Notes under the pieces: model-generated
Database searches by the model: none
What the model saw: the letters and a program-made list of their open reading frames with translations, nothing else
Told to the model about the DNA's origin: nothing
Position numbers and translations under genes: made by a program
Source: Burkholderiales bacterium PBB6
GTDB lineage: Bacteria > Pseudomonadota > Gammaproteobacteria > Burkholderiales > Burkholderiaceae_C
Assembly (NCBI GenBank): GCA_002255925.1
Contig: NKIH01000009.1
Span: 1-64,000 of the forward strand
Direction of reading: 5' to 3'
Length of the DNA: 64,000 nt
Part shown: positions 11,092 to 20,484 of the stretch, piece after piece
Layout: each line of letters opens with the position of its first letter
Numbering within the stretch: the first letter of the stretch is position 1

Positions 11092-11102
11092 CGTCAATTC
11101 GC

Positions 11103-11933
11103 TCAGGTGCTTTGATCAAGCCAGCGGCGAATTGGCCGGCCCAGGCCGTAGGCCAGTTGCTGCCAGCGCGTGCGCACATGGCGCTGCTGGAAGATGCGGC
11201 GGAACCAGTCGGTCTGCCTCAGCTCAGGCTTGTGCTGGTCGATCAGGCCCAGGCACAGCTGCTTCATCTTGTCGCGCTCCTGGCCGGCGGTCAGGCCGTT
11301 GCGGTACACCGTCTCGCCGCTGGTGATGGGGCGCACATGGCTGGCCATCACGGCGTCGACGATGGCCGTGTGCGTCAGGCCAGTCAGCTGCTGCATCGTG
11401 GGCACCAGGTACTTGTCGATGCCCCACGACGACACGTTGCCTTCGAAATGCGGCGCGCAGGCGGCGAACAGCTCGCCGCTGTAGACGGGCATCATCACCT
11501 CCACCCAGTCCACTTCGCGCAGCACACGGTTGGGCTGCCGCAGCGACCAGCGGTGGGTGTAGTGGCTGTCATGGCTCAGCGCGGCCGAGCTGACATGCAG
11601 TCCGTGGTAGCTGGCCAGGTGCAGCAGGCGGTTGATGTCGCTGACGCTGATCAGCACATCGTCGTCGATCAGGCTGATGAAGCTCGGCTGCAGGCCGGTG
11701 GCTTGCAGGTGCCGGGCGAGGGCCTGGTAGATGTCGCCCTTGCACTGCGTGCGCTCGCTCAGCAGGGTGTTGGTCAGGGCGTGTGGCGCGTTGTGCGTGC
11801 CCACCCAGCGGGCGGTGTAGTCGAACACCACGATGTCGAATTGCGGCGTGGTGTCAGCCAGCAGGCAACGCAGCGGAGCTTCGCTGCCGTTCCAGGAAAT
11901 GAGAACCAGCGGTCGGTGGGGCGTCAGTGACAT
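11103..11933 (-). CDS. Putative glycosyltransferase, DUF707-like
   Basis: A 276-residue protein that looks like a nucleotide-sugar-dependent transferase: an N-terminal strand VLISWNG, a DDD triplet in SLIDDDVLIS (the place of the metal-binding DxD), and a late NVSSWGIDKYLVP segment resembling the G-W-G-x-D acceptor motif of DUF707 and related families. A basic C-terminal tail could sit on the membrane surface. Family assignment is tentative. It lies in a run of glycosyltransferase genes, all minus strand, 9 bp from its upstream neighbour, so a role in LPS core or capsule sugar addition is likely. Confidence 0.6.
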   Translation of the reverse strand: MSLTPHRPLVLISWNGSEAPLRCLLADTTPQFDIVVFDYTARWVGTHNAPHALTNTLLSERTQCKGDIYQALARHLQATGLQPSFISLIDDDVLISVSDINRLLHLASYHGLHVSSAALSHDSHYTHRWSLRQPNRVLREVDWVEVMMPVYSGELFAACAPHFEGNVSSWGIDKYLVPTMQQLTGLTHTAIVDAVMASHVRPITSGETVYRNGLTAGQERDKMKQLCLGLIDQHKPELRQTDWFRRIFQQRHVRTRWQQLAYGLGRPIRRWLDQST

Positions 11934-11942
11934 GGTGTGCGG

Positions 11943-12701
11943 TCAGTGGCCCGTGGGCGTGTCGTGGCGGGTGCGGAAGTTCGAGGTCAGCGAACCCCAG
12001 GAATACATCACCTGGCTGCGGAACTTGCGCCACCGGTACATGAAGCCGCCGACCTGTTCGCGCTGGCCGATGCTGGACACGAACGAGGCTTCGGCCAGCT
12101 GGATGGGGTAGGGCAGCATGCCGTACAGGCGCAGGTCGGTTTCCCACCAGAAGCGCAGGTCCACATCCACCGGCCGGTAGAAGGGCTTGCGGGCGGCAGC
12201 GAGCTTGGCAGCGCCTTCGCGGCTGAGCAGGTAGGCGCCGGTGAGGCTGGGGGCGCGGCGGTAGCGCACCACGTGCCAGCGCTCCAGCAGGGGCCAGCTG
12301 CGCCACACGCGTTCGCGGTCACGGCCCACCAGCTTGATCATGTCCCACTGCGGCGGCAGCTGGGCCACGGCGGCCAGCAGGGCGGGCAATTCGGGGCCGA
12401 GCGCCACGTCGTCTTCCAGCACCAGGGCCATGGGCGCGGCGTCGTCGCGCATGGTTTCCCACACGCGCAGGTGGCTGGCGTAACAGCCGATCTCGCCCGG
12501 GCTCATCGGCTTGTGGAAGCGGGCCAGGTTCAGCGCGGGGCTGTACAGCGCGTCACGCTCATGCGGCTGCAGGTCTTTGCCGTACACGGCGTCAACGCGG
12601 CGGGTTTCCAGACCCAGCGCGCTGATCTGCTGGCGCATCTGCTCACCGCGTTCATGGTCACGCGGAAGGTTGATCAGGTAGACCGGGCAGGGGTGGCTCA
12701 T
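11943..12701 (-). CDS. Glycosyltransferase family 25 (LPS biosynthesis)
   Basis: A 252-residue protein with the GT25 signature: N-terminal PVYLINLPRDHERGEQM, then GEIGCYASHLRVWE and the acidic VLEDDVAL motif near residue 100. GT25 enzymes add galactose or related sugars to lipooligosaccharide or LPS core in many Gram-negatives; the actual sugar here is unknown. It ends 9 bp before the DUF707-like gene and starts 11 bp after the GT4 gene, consistent with one polycistronic unit. Confidence 0.88.
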   Translation of the reverse strand: MSHPCPVYLINLPRDHERGEQMRQQISALGLETRRVDAVYGKDLQPHERDALYSPALNLARFHKPMSPGEIGCYASHLRVWETMRDDAAPMALVLEDDVALGPELPALLAAVAQLPPQWDMIKLVGRDRERVWRSWPLLERWHVVRYRRAPSLTGAYLLSREGAAKLAAARKPFYRPVDVDLRFWWETDLRLYGMLPYPIQLAEASFVSSIGQREQVGGFMYRWRKFRSQVMYSWGSLTSNFRTRHDTPTGH

Positions 12702-12712
12702 GGGTTGCAGCT

Positions 12713-13819
12713 TCAGGCCAGTGCCGGGTCAACCAGCACATCAAACAGTTCGTCGTAGCGGGCCGTCATCAACCCCAGTGAGTGGTGCTGCAAGGCGGCG
12801 GCACGGCCGGCTGCGGCCATGCGTGCCGAGGCCTCGGGTTGCTGCAGCACCTCGGCCAGGGTGCGCGCCAGCGCAGCGGCGTCAGCGTGCGGCACGAGCC
12901 GGCCAGTCACGCCGTCATTCAACAGCTCTTCAATGCCGGGCACACAAGAGCCAACCGCCACACAACCAGCCGACATGCCCTCCACCAGCGACAGCGGCAT
13001 GCCTTCGTAATGGCTGCTCAACACGGCCACCTGGTGGCGCATCAGCAGGCCCGGAATGTCTTTCTGGAAGCCGAGGAACTGCACCTGATCGTTCAGGCCC
13101 AGCTCAGCACACAGGTCTACCACCTTCTGGCGGTGGCGCGAACTGCCGCTGCCAGCCAGCAGCAGCGGCGGGCGCAGGCCTTGCTGGCGCAGCAGGGCCA
13201 GGGCTTGCAGCAGCGTGGCGTGGTCTTTCTGGCTGGCGAAGCGGGCGCACATCACCAGGCCGGGCACGCGCGCAGCCCAGGGGTGGGTATCGGCCTGGGC
13301 GAATGGCTCCAGGCGAATGCCGTTCGGGATGGCCATCACCCGATCTTCGGGCAGGCCCTGGGCCAGCAGCGCGCCTTTGACGCCCTCCGAGCAGCCGACG
13401 ATACGGTCGGTGTGCGGCGCCAGCCAACGGGTTTGCGCCAGCCGCCAGGCGCTGTAACGCTCGCGGGAGTTGTGTTCCACCTGCACCAGATGCGGCACGT
13501 CAGCCCAGCGGCCGGCATGGCGGCCCAGCAGGTGTTCGGGGAAGCCGTGGGCCACCAGCACGTCGGGCTTGATGCGCTGGCAAAGGCGGCGCAGCGCCAC
13601 GATGGTGGCGATGTGCGACCAGCCCGGCAGCACCGTCACGTCCATGCCTTCGTCGCGCAGCGCCTCCACCCGTTCCGGGCTGGTGGTCGACTTGCGGCGC
13701 AGGGCCAGGAAGGGCTGGTTGCGGCCGCTGGCGCGCGCACCGCGCACCAGGTCGATGGCCACCTGGGTGGCGCCGGAAAACCCGCCCGTCACCACATGCA
13801 GAACGCGGGGCATGCTCAT
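12713..13819 (-). CDS. Glycosyltransferase family 4
   Basis: A 368-residue GT-B fold enzyme. The N-terminal Rossmann half opens VLHVVTGGFSGATQVAIDL (acceptor side). The C-terminal half contains MCARFASQKDHATLLQAL, QFLGFQKDIPGLL and the E-x7-E nucleotide-sugar motif in SHYEGMPLSLVEGMSAG. Two ATG codons (13819 and 13813) are possible. It lies in the LPS/polysaccharide block between the GT8-like and GT25 genes. Retaining sugar transfer is expected from the family; donor and acceptor are unknown. Confidence 0.9.
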   Translation of the reverse strand: MSMPRVLHVVTGGFSGATQVAIDLVRGARASGRNQPFLALRRKSTTSPERVEALRDEGMDVTVLPGWSHIATIVALRRLCQRIKPDVLVAHGFPEHLLGRHAGRWADVPHLVQVEHNSRERYSAWRLAQTRWLAPHTDRIVGCSEGVKGALLAQGLPEDRVMAIPNGIRLEPFAQADTHPWAARVPGLVMCARFASQKDHATLLQALALLRQQGLRPPLLLAGSGSSRHRQKVVDLCAELGLNDQVQFLGFQKDIPGLLMRHQVAVLSSHYEGMPLSLVEGMSAGCVAVGSCVPGIEELLNDGVTGRLVPHADAAALARTLAEVLQQPEASARMAAAGRAAALQHHSLGLMTARYDELFDVLVDPALA

Positions 13820-13832
13820 GGGGTGCCTCGGG

Positions 13833-14633
13833 TCACTCGTGCCAGTGGTCGGCGATCCATGGCGCCGGCCGGGCCTTGCGCCAGTTGCCGTTGCTGCGGC
13901 CGGCCAGCGCGTCAGGTGGGTTGACCACGCCGTGGAAGATCAGGATGCGGGCACCCTTGGGGATGTGCGGCGGCAGCACGAAGTTCAGCGGGAAGCGCGG
14001 AATGCAGTGGTACTTCCAGCTGGCGCACCAGTCGGCCGGCCAGTAGCTGAGCTTGCCCTGGCGGTGCAGCACTTCAGACAGGAAGGCCTGCTCGTTGCGC
14101 AGGCGCTGGCGCACATCTTCCTGGGTGGCCAGGAATTCGCTGAGCACGTCGTCGTGGGCGCCGATGCGCCAGCGGTAGACCGACGAGTTGCCAGTGATGC
14201 GCCACGGCCGCTTCCAGTCGTGGATGATGAGGAATTCGCCGGGCACTTCGAAAAACGGCGTGATGTCGTCGACGATCACCACGTCCAGATCGAGGAACAG
14301 GGCGGTGCCCTGCAGGCCGTGCAAATCAGGACTGAAGGTGGTCAGCTTGGTCCAGCCGCGTTCGGGGATGCCCGGCGGCAAGGCCAGCGGCGGAATCGGC
14401 AGGCACTGCACCTCGGCCCGGATGCCTTCGCTGCGGTCGGTCAGGCAGACGAAGCGGAACTCGCCGCGCAGGTGACGGCGCACCATGGCGTACAGGCGGT
14501 TGACGTACTCGGGGCCGTACTTGGTGCCCCACTTCATGCAGATGATGACCCGGTCGTCCGGGTGGCTGGGCGGGAACGGGCTGGCAGCGCTGTTGGCCGA
14601 TGCCGGGATGGAAGTGGTCGCCGTCGAGGTCAT
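13833..14633 (-). CDS. Putative glycosyltransferase (GT8-like)
   Basis: The frame is open far upstream, but the gene is taken to start at ATG 14633, after lapB ends at 14650, giving 266 residues. It begins with a Ser/Thr/Ala-rich stretch and then VIICMKWGTKYGPEYVNRLYAMV, the first strand and helix of a GT-A nucleotide-sugar transferase. ALFLDLDVVIVDD holds the metal-binding DxD. NSSVYRWRIG and a late ILIFHG match the acceptor and His regions of family 8-like enzymes. The position just after lapB and before GT4 supports a role in LPS or capsule. Confidence 0.75.
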   Translation of the reverse strand: MTSTATTSIPASANSAASPFPPSHPDDRVIICMKWGTKYGPEYVNRLYAMVRRHLRGEFRFVCLTDRSEGIRAEVQCLPIPPLALPPGIPERGWTKLTTFSPDLHGLQGTALFLDLDVVIVDDITPFFEVPGEFLIIHDWKRPWRITGNSSVYRWRIGAHDDVLSEFLATQEDVRQRLRNEQAFLSEVLHRQGKLSYWPADWCASWKYHCIPRFPLNFVLPPHIPKGARILIFHGVVNPPDALAGRSNGNWRKARPAPWIADHWHE

Positions 14634-14649
14634 GCGGGCCTTGTTGTTC

Positions 14650-15798
14650 TCAGAGTTCTTCCAGATGGCGCGGCGGGAAGCTGTCCCAGCCGAGGCAGCC
14701 CGGGCATTGCCAGAAATAGCGCTGCGCTTCGAAGCCGCAGGCGGCGCAGCGGTAGCGCTGCATCGGCCGTGCGGCCTTGGCCACGGCGGTGCGCACGGCG
14801 GCGGCGTCGGTTTCGGTCCAGTCGCTGGCGGGGCGCTCGAGCAGCGCCTGGGCACCTGACAGCGTCGGGTGGGCCTGCAGGTGCGGCAGCAGCCCGGCCG
14901 AGCTGCCCAGCGGTTGCTGCGCCAGCTGAGCCAGCGCGCGCAGCAAGTCGAGCCCCGGCGTTTGTGCGTAGGCCTTGTCGAGCGCGGCACGAGCAGCGTC
15001 GACCTGGTCGGCGGCGATGGCGGCGCTGGCGTAATCAGCGGCCACCAGATGGAAGCTGGCTGGGTCACGCAGGCGGAGTTCGTTCCAGTGCTGCAGGGCG
15101 GCGGTGGCGCTACCTGCGCGCCAGGCCTGCTGGCCAGCCAGCAGCAAGGGGCGCGGGGCTTGCGGGGCGGCTTCGCGGGCCTTGGCCAGGGCGCTGGCGG
15201 CGCCGGCTGCATCACCGCGGCCATCGGCTTCCATGGCCAGCTCGCACCAGTGGTGGGCGATTCGGGTGCCGAATGCGCCGGTGCCGGTTTTTTCGAGTGC
15301 GGCGGCGGTGTCGGCGGCGGCGCGCCAGTCGCGGCTGCGCTCATAGAGGTTGAGCAGGGCGAGGCGCGATTCGGTGTCGAACGGCGTGCCGGCCAGCGCC
15401 TTGTAGGCCTGCTCGGCGCGGTCGAACAGACCGGCCTTCATGAAGTCTTGCGCCAGGGCGTGCTGGGCACGGTCACGCTCGGTGGCGCCGAGGTCAGCGC
15501 GGCCCAGCAGGTGCTGGTGCACGCGCACGGCGCGCTCGAACTCACCGCGTCGGCGGAACAGGTTGCCGAGCGCGAAGTGCAGCTCGGTGGTGTCGGGGTC
15601 GTGCTGGACGGCTTCGATGAAGGCGTCGATGGCCTTGTCCTGCTGTTCGTTCAGCAGCAGGTTCAGGCCCTTGTAGTAGGCCTTGGGCGAGTTGCTGCTT
15701 TCGCGGCGCACCTGGCGCAAGTCAAGCCGCGAGGCCAGCCAGCCCACGCCGAACGCGAGCGGCAGGGCGATCAACACCCACTGGAAATCAAAGTCCAT
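14650..15798 (-). CDS. lapB: Lipopolysaccharide assembly protein B
   Basis: LapB (YciM) is an inner-membrane-anchored adaptor that promotes FtsH-dependent degradation of LpxC and so balances LPS against phospholipid synthesis. The 382-residue product has one N-terminal membrane helix (FQWVLIALPLAFGVGWLA), then about nine TPR units (from NSPKAYYKGLNLLLNEQ onwards), and a C-terminal rubredoxin-like zinc ribbon with YRCAACGF and WQCPGCLGWDSF. All four Cys ligands are present. The gene overlaps lapA by 11 bp. Confidence 0.93.
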   Translation of the reverse strand: MDFDFQWVLIALPLAFGVGWLASRLDLRQVRRESSNSPKAYYKGLNLLLNEQQDKAIDAFIEAVQHDPDTTELHFALGNLFRRRGEFERAVRVHQHLLGRADLGATERDRAQHALAQDFMKAGLFDRAEQAYKALAGTPFDTESRLALLNLYERSRDWRAAADTAAALEKTGTGAFGTRIAHHWCELAMEADGRGDAAGAASALAKAREAAPQAPRPLLLAGQQAWRAGSATAALQHWNELRLRDPASFHLVAADYASAAIAADQVDAARAALDKAYAQTPGLDLLRALAQLAQQPLGSSAGLLPHLQAHPTLSGAQALLERPASDWTETDAAAVRTAVAKAARPMQRYRCAACGFEAQRYFWQCPGCLGWDSFPPRHLEEL

Positions 15799-16084
15799 CA
15801 GGAATCACCGGAGTCTGGTCGGGGTTGGCAGCCGGGCCGGCAGCCGGCGTGGCTGCGGCGATCTGGCGCTTGGCCACGCGGCGGTGGTGCCACCAGGCGG
15901 GCGTCATGGCCAGCACGCCAAACACGGTGCCAGCCACGAAGGTGACGAGCACGATGATGACCAGCGGTGCCTGCCAGGTCAGGCCGAAGAACCAGTTGAC
16001 CGTGGCGGCCTGCTGGTTGTTCAGCGCAAAGGCGAACAGGCAGAAGAAGAGGAAGGCCCAGAAGAGCCGGATCAGGAATCGCAT
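15788..16084 (-). CDS. lapA: Lipopolysaccharide assembly protein A domain protein
   Basis: A 98-residue membrane protein with two hydrophobic helices (about residues 4-22 and 40-62) and a basic segment HHRRVAKRQ at the cytoplasmic side, matching the LapA/YciS family (DUF1049). NNQQAATVNWFFG between the helices is characteristic. The Pro/Ala-rich C-terminus is variable in the family. It overlaps lapB by 11 bp, so translation is probably coupled. A terminator separates it from ihfB upstream, so the pair may have its own promoter. Confidence 0.9.
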   Translation of the reverse strand: MRFLIRLFWAFLFFCLFAFALNNQQAATVNWFFGLTWQAPLVIIVLVTFVAGTVFGVLAMTPAWWHHRRVAKRQIAAATPAAGPAANPDQTPVIPDGL

Positions 16085-16146
16085 CGGAACTCCAGTGGTG
16101 GGCCGATTTTACGGAAGCCTGCGAGCCCGCCCGGGTGCGCGGCGCC

Positions 16147-16179
16147 AAAAAAGAAACAGGGCCCTGAAAAGGGCCCTGT
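16147..16179 (-). terminator. Rho-independent terminator after ihfB
   Basis: A perfect 10-bp stem (16156-16165 with 16170-16179; ACAGGGCCCT) with loop GAAA is followed on the minus strand by a U-rich run (complement of 16147-16155, TTCTTTTTT). It lies 23 bp past the ihfB stop and should end the rpsA-ihfB transcript before lapA. Confidence 0.85.
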
Positions 16180-16201
16180 CGGTGTGCTTGCTGGCAGAAC
16201 G

Positions 16202-16519
16202 TCAGACCTTGGGGGTCTGGCCGACCTCATCGGTCGGCAGGCTGGCATCCACGCCTTCGCGCAGTGCCTTGCCCGGCTTGAAATGCGGCACCAGCTTCTC
16301 GGGGATCGTGACCTGCTCGCCGCTGCGGGGATTGCGCCCCACGCGCGGCGGCCGGCGGTTGATCGAGAAGCTGCCGAAACCCCGGATCTCGATGCGGTGC
16401 CCGCGCCCGAGGGCGTCAGACATCGCATCAAGCATGGTCTTGACCGCGAACTCGGTGTCGCGTTGCGTCAGCTGGGCGAAACGCTCAGCCAGTCGTGCCA
16501 CGAGATCGGAACGGGTCAT
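16202..16519 (-). CDS. ihfB: Integration host factor subunit beta
   Basis: A 105-residue HU/IHF-family DNA-bending protein. It begins [17 protein letters not shown], contains the beta-arm signature [19 protein letters not shown] and [12 protein letters not shown] with the intercalating Pro, and ends with FKPGKALRE plus a short extra tail. It pairs with IhfA to bend specific sites in replication, recombination and sigma-54 promoters such as glnA in this window. The position directly after rpsA is the standard proteobacterial arrangement. Confidence 0.95.
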   Translation of the reverse strand: MTRSDLVARLAERFAQLTQRDTEFAVKTMLDAMSDALGRGHRIEIRGFGSFSINRRPPRVGRNPRSGEQVTIPEKLVPHFKPGKALREGVDASLPTDEVGQTPKV

Positions 16520-16546
16520 GGGGTGTCAGCGCAGTGCGTTCGCAGA

Positions 16547-18235
16547 TCAGCTGTTCGAGTTGTCCAGCTTGGCGCGCAGCAGGGCGCCCAGGCTGGTCGT
16601 GCCGGCGTTTTCACGCTCGTTGGTCTGCGACAGACGCTGCATGGCTTCCTGCTGGTCGGCTTGGTCCTTGGCCTTGATCGACAGCTGGATGTTGCGGGTC
16701 TTGCGGTCGACGTTGACGATCATGACCGAGACTTCGTCGCCTTCCTTCAGCACGTTGCGTGCGTCTTCGACGCGGTCACGGCTGATTTCGGAAGCGCGCA
16801 GGTAGCCCAGGACGTCGTCGGCCAGCTGAACTTCAGCGCCGCGCGGATCCACGGTCTTGACCACGCCGTTCACCAGCATGCCACGGTCGTTGACCGAGGT
16901 GAAGGTGGCGAAGGGGTCGCCGTCCAGCTGCTTGATGCCCAGCGAGATGCGCTCACGCTCGACGTCGATGCCCAGCACCAGGGCTTCAACTTCCTGGCCC
17001 TTCTTGAAGTTGCGCACGGCAGCTTCGCCGGTTTCGTGCCACGACAGGTCAGACAGGTGCACCAGGCCGTCGATGCCGGCAGCCAGGCCCACGAACACGC
17101 CGAAGTCGGTGATCGACTTGATCGGGCCCTTGACCTTGTCACCGCGCTTGACGGTGGCCGAGAACTCTTCCCACGGGTTCGCCTTGCACTGCTTCATGCC
17201 CAGCGAGATGCGGCGCTTGTCTTCGTCGATCTCGAGGACCATGACTTCGACTTCTTCGCCCAGGGTCACGACCTTGGAAGGAGCAACGTTCTTGTTGGTC
17301 CAGTCCATTTCGGACACGTGCACCAGACCTTCGATGCCCGGCTCGATTTCAACGAATGCACCGTAGTCGGCGATGTTGGTGATCTTGCCGAACAGGCGGG
17401 TGCTGTTCGGGTAGCGGCGGGCCACACCCATCCACGGGTCGTCGCCCAGCTGCTTGATGCCCAGCGAGACGCGGTTCTTCTCAGCGTCAAACTTCAGGAC
17501 CTTGGCTTGCAGTTCCTGGCCCACGGTCACCACTTCGCTCGGGTGACGGACACGGCGCCATGCCATGTCGGTGATGTGCAGCAGGCCGTCGATGCCGCCG
17601 AGGTCAACGAACGCACCGTATTCGGTGATGTTCTTGACCACGCCGCTGACGATCGCGCCTTCCGACAGGGTTTCGAGCAGCTTGGCGCGCTCTTCACCCA
17701 TCGAGGCTTCCACCACAGCGCGGCGGCTCAGCACCACGTTGTTGCGCTTGCGATCGAGCTTGATGACCTTGAACTCCATGGTCTTGCCTTCGTACGGCGA
17801 CATGTCCTTGACAGGGCGCGTATCGAGCAGAGAACCAGGCAGGAAGGCACGGATGCCGTTGACCAGGACGGTCAGGCCGCCCTTGACCTTGCCGGACACG
17901 GTACCGGTCACGAAGTCACCAGACTCCAGAGCGGTTTCCAGCGACAGCCACGAGGCCAGACGCTTGGCCTTGTCGCGCGACAGGATGGTGTCGCCGTAGC
18001 CGTTTTCGACAGCGTCGATGGCCACCGACACGAAGTCGCCGACCTGGACTTCAACTTCGCCCTGGTCGTTCTTGAATTCTTCGATGGGCACGTACGCTTC
18101 GGACTTCAGGCCGGCGTTGACCACCACGTGGCTGTGCTCGATGCGAACCACCTCGGCGGAGATGACTTCACCGACGCGCATGTCGGCGCTCTTCAGGGAT
18201 TCCTCGAAAAGCGCTGCAAAGGAGTCTTGGGACAT
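16547..18235 (-). CDS. rpsA: 30S ribosomal protein S1
   Basis: A 562-residue protein, the usual length. Six S1 (OB-fold) repeats run along the chain; clear units include [36 protein letters not shown] and [18 protein letters not shown]1 binds mRNA leaders and delivers them to the 30S subunit. The start is ATG 18235 ([14 protein letters not shown]), with AGGA about 8 bases upstream. The 159 bp between it and cmk probably holds the promoter and the leader through which S1 represses its own translation in related bacteria. Confidence 0.96.
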   Translation of the reverse strand: MSQDSFAALFEESLKSADMRVGEVISAEVVRIEHSHVVVNAGLKSEAYVPIEEFKNDQGEVEVQVGDFVSVAIDAVENGYGDTILSRDKAKRLASWLSLETALESGDFVTGTVSGKVKGGLTVLVNGIRAFLPGSLLDTRPVKDMSPYEGKTMEFKVIKLDRKRNNVVLSRRAVVEASMGEERAKLLETLSEGAIVSGVVKNITEYGAFVDLGGIDGLLHITDMAWRRVRHPSEVVTVGQELQAKVLKFDAEKNRVSLGIKQLGDDPWMGVARRYPNSTRLFGKITNIADYGAFVEIEPGIEGLVHVSEMDWTNKNVAPSKVVTLGEEVEVMVLEIDEDKRRISLGMKQCKANPWEEFSATVKRGDKVKGPIKSITDFGVFVGLAAGIDGLVHLSDLSWHETGEAAVRNFKKGQEVEALVLGIDVERERISLGIKQLDGDPFATFTSVNDRGMLVNGVVKTVDPRGAEVQLADDVLGYLRASEISRDRVEDARNVLKEGDEVSVMIVNVDRKTRNIQLSIKAKDQADQQEAMQRLSQTNERENAGTTSLGALLRAKLDNSNS

Positions 18236-18372
18236 GGAAATTTCCTGTGTCGGCTTGAACAGCCGACGTTGGCTGTGACACAAGGCGTGTCACGGGGTTG
18301 AGGTTACGAGATCACCGCCCTGAACGATGCTTTGCGCATCTGGAGGGCAGGGCGGTGGGCCCAGGCTCGTCA

Positions 18373-18393
18373 GCGTTCGATCAGATCGAACGC
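18373..18393 (-). other. Inverted repeat in the cmk-rpsA intergenic region
   Basis: A perfect 9-bp stem (GCGTTCGAT with ATCGAACGC, 3-base loop) begins 2 bases after the stop codon of aroA-cmk. No U-run follows on the minus strand, so it is more likely an mRNA-stabilising hairpin or processing site than a terminator. The rest of 18236-18372 holds a second GC-rich imperfect hairpin (about 18313-18358) and no gene. Confidence 0.5.
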
Positions 18394-18394
18394 C

Positions 18395-20407
18395 TCAGAA
18401 CGGTTGGCGTTGCTGCCACCAATTCAGCACCTGCACCACCGAATCCTCGATGGACAGCTGCGAGTTGTCGAGCAGCTCAGCATCTTCTGCCGGCTTCAAA
18501 GGTGCCACAGCGCGGTTTTTGTCGCGTGCGTCACGAGCTTCGAGGTCGGTGCGAAGACTGTCGATATTAGCCGAATTTCCCTTTTCGATCAATTGGCGGT
18601 ACCGGCGGGCCGCCCGTTGCTCGGCGCTGGCGGTCAGAAAGACCTTCAGCGGCGCGTCGGGGAAAACGACGGTGCCCATGTCGCGGCCGTCGGCCACCAG
18701 GCCCGGCGCGCGGCGGAAACCAAGTTGCAGTGCGTGCAGCGCCTGGCGCACTTCCGGGTGCACCGACACCTGCGAGGCCATGCCGCCGGTCGATTCCAGG
18801 CGCAGCGGGTGGGTGATCTCGCGGCCATTCAGGAACACGTCGTGGCCGGTGAAGCGCAGATCGAGGTTCGCGGCCATGGCGGCCAGCGCCGGGCCGTCAT
18901 CGAGTGCGATGCCGGCGTCCTGGGCAGCCAGCGCGGTGGCGCGGTAAAGCGCGCCTGAATCGAGCAGGTGGTAGCCCAGACGTTCCGCCAACTCCGTGGC
19001 CAGCGTGCCCTTGCCGGAGGCGGTCGGGCCGTCGATGGCCAGCACGGGCACGGTACCCGCCACCGGCTCAACCAGGCTGAACAGCGCCTCGAAGTAATCC
19101 GGGAAGGTCTTGGCGACGCACTTCGGGTCTTCGATGCGAACCGGGCAGGGCGGCTGTGCGCCGGCCAGCACGTTCAGGCTGGCCAGCGACAGGCACATCG
19201 CCATGCGGTGGTCGTCGTAGGTGTGGATGGTGGCGGCCTGCCAGTGCTGCAGCGGCTGCACCACGATGTAGTCGGCGCCTTCTTCGACCGTGGCGCCGAG
19301 CTTGCGCAGCTCAGTGGCCATGGCGGCGATGCGGTCGGTTTCCTTCACGCGCCAGCTGGCGATGTTGTTCAGCCGGGTTGGGCTGTCGGCATACAGCGCC
19401 ATCACGGCCAGCGTCATCGCGGCGTCGGGGATGTGGTTGCAGTCGAGCGTGATGCCCTTGAGCGGCCACGCGCCGCGGCGCACTTCCAGCCAGCCCGGGC
19501 CCCCGGTGACGGCCGCGCCCATGGCCTGGGCGGCTTCGACGAAGCGGATGTCGCCCTGGATGGCGTCAAAGCCCACGCCTTCGATGCGCACGGGTTGATC
19601 AATGCCGGCCAGCGCACCCAGCGCCACGAAATACGACGCGGACGAGGCATCACCTTCCACGTGGATGCTGCCGGGCGACTGGTATTGCGAGCCCTGGGGC
19701 AGCACGAAACGCTGGTAGTTGCTGCGTTGCACGTCGATGCCGAAGCGCGCCAGCAGGCCCAGGGTGATGTCGATGTAGGGCTTCGAGATGAGCTCGCCGT
19801 CGACTTCGATGGTCACCGGGCCTTGCGCGGTGACGAGCGGCAGTGCCAGCAGCAGCGCGGTGAGGAACTGGCTCGACACATCGCCGCGAACGCGGATCCT
19901 GCGCTCGGTGTGCAGCGCATGCTGGCCACCGTCGCCCACGCGCAGCGGCGGGAAGCCGGGCTGGCCCAGATCGGTGACGGGGCAGCCGAGTTGGCGCAGC
20001 GCGTCCACCAGGTCGCCGATGGGGCGCTCGTGCATGCGGGCCACGCCCGAAAGCTCGAACTGGCCGCCTTGCGTGGCTGCGAGCACGGCCAAAGCCGCCG
20101 TCAGCGGGCGCATGGCGGTGCCGGCATTGCCCAGGAAGAGCTTGGCGTTGCGCTGTTGCAGCTGGCCACCCAGGCCGGTGACATGCAGGGCGCTGCCGTC
20201 ACGGCGCAGCGTGCAGCCGAGCGTTTCCAGCGCGGTCAGCATCACGCGGGTGTCGTCGGAATCCAGCAGGTCATGGACCACGGTTGTACCGGCGGCCAGG
20301 CCAGCCAGCAGCAGCACCCGGTTGGAAATGCTCTTCGAGCCGGGCAGGCGCACGGTGCCGGCGGCCGACTGGAACGGCGGGAGATCAAGGAAAGCGGTCG
20401 AATACAT
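18395..20407 (-). CDS. aroA-cmk: Bifunctional EPSP synthase / cytidylate kinase (aroA-cmk fusion)
   Basis: One uninterrupted 670-residue frame joins two enzymes. Residues 1 to about 445 are 3-phosphoshikimate 1-carboxyvinyltransferase (shikimate pathway): PGSKSISNR near 22, [11 protein letters not shown] near 91 and [10 protein letters not shown] near 124 are the substrate-binding motifs. From about 453 to the end is CMP/dCMP kinase, with P-loop GPTASGKGT (460-468), [10 protein letters not shown] and [15 protein letters not shown]. In most bacteria these are neighbouring separate genes, so the fusion keeps the usual order. The start at 20407 gives [12 protein letters not shown]; earlier in-frame sequence overlaps tyrA and is not conserved. 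It lies 77 bp downstream of tyrA. Confidence 0.93.
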   Translation of the reverse strand: MYSTAFLDLPPFQSAAGTVRLPGSKSISNRVLLLAGLAAGTTVVHDLLDSDDTRVMLTALETLGCTLRRDGSALHVTGLGGQLQQRNAKLFLGNAGTAMRPLTAALAVLAATQGGQFELSGVARMHERPIGDLVDALRQLGCPVTDLGQPGFPPLRVGDGGQHALHTERRIRVRGDVSSQFLTALLLALPLVTAQGPVTIEVDGELISKPYIDITLGLLARFGIDVQRSNYQRFVLPQGSQYQSPGSIHVEGDASSASYFVALGALAGIDQPVRIEGVGFDAIQGDIRFVEAAQAMGAAVTGGPGWLEVRRGAWPLKGITLDCNHIPDAAMTLAVMALYADSPTRLNNIASWRVKETDRIAAMATELRKLGATVEEGADYIVVQPLQHWQAATIHTYDDHRMAMCLSLASLNVLAGAQPPCPVRIEDPKCVAKTFPDYFEALFSLVEPVAGTVPVLAIDGPTASGKGTLATELAERLGYHLLDSGALYRATALAAQDAGIALDDGPALAAMAANLDLRFTGHDVFLNGREITHPLRLESTGGMASQVSVHPEVRQALHALQLGFRRAPGLVADGRDMGTVVFPDAPLKVFLTASAEQRAARRYRQLIEKGNSANIDSLRTDLEARDARDKNRAVAPLKPAEDAELLDNSQLSIEDSVVQVLNWWQQRQPF

Positions 20408-20484
20408 GGCGATGGGCCTGTACGGCAATGAAGTCGAAAGCGGAGTCCGGCGCGCTGGAAGGGCGCACCGACTCCTTCGGGCGA

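Noticed and set aside
13833-15344. Extension of the GT8-like gene to 503 codons
   Set aside because: The added 237 codons lie antiphase within lapB on the same strand and are Pro/Ala/Ser-rich with no similarity to glycosyltransferases; ATG 14633 after lapB is the sensible start.
15683-18301. 872-codon open frame antisense to rpsA and ihfB
   Set aside because: It covers three well-supported minus-strand genes plus their terminator; its composition is the antisense of S1 repeats.
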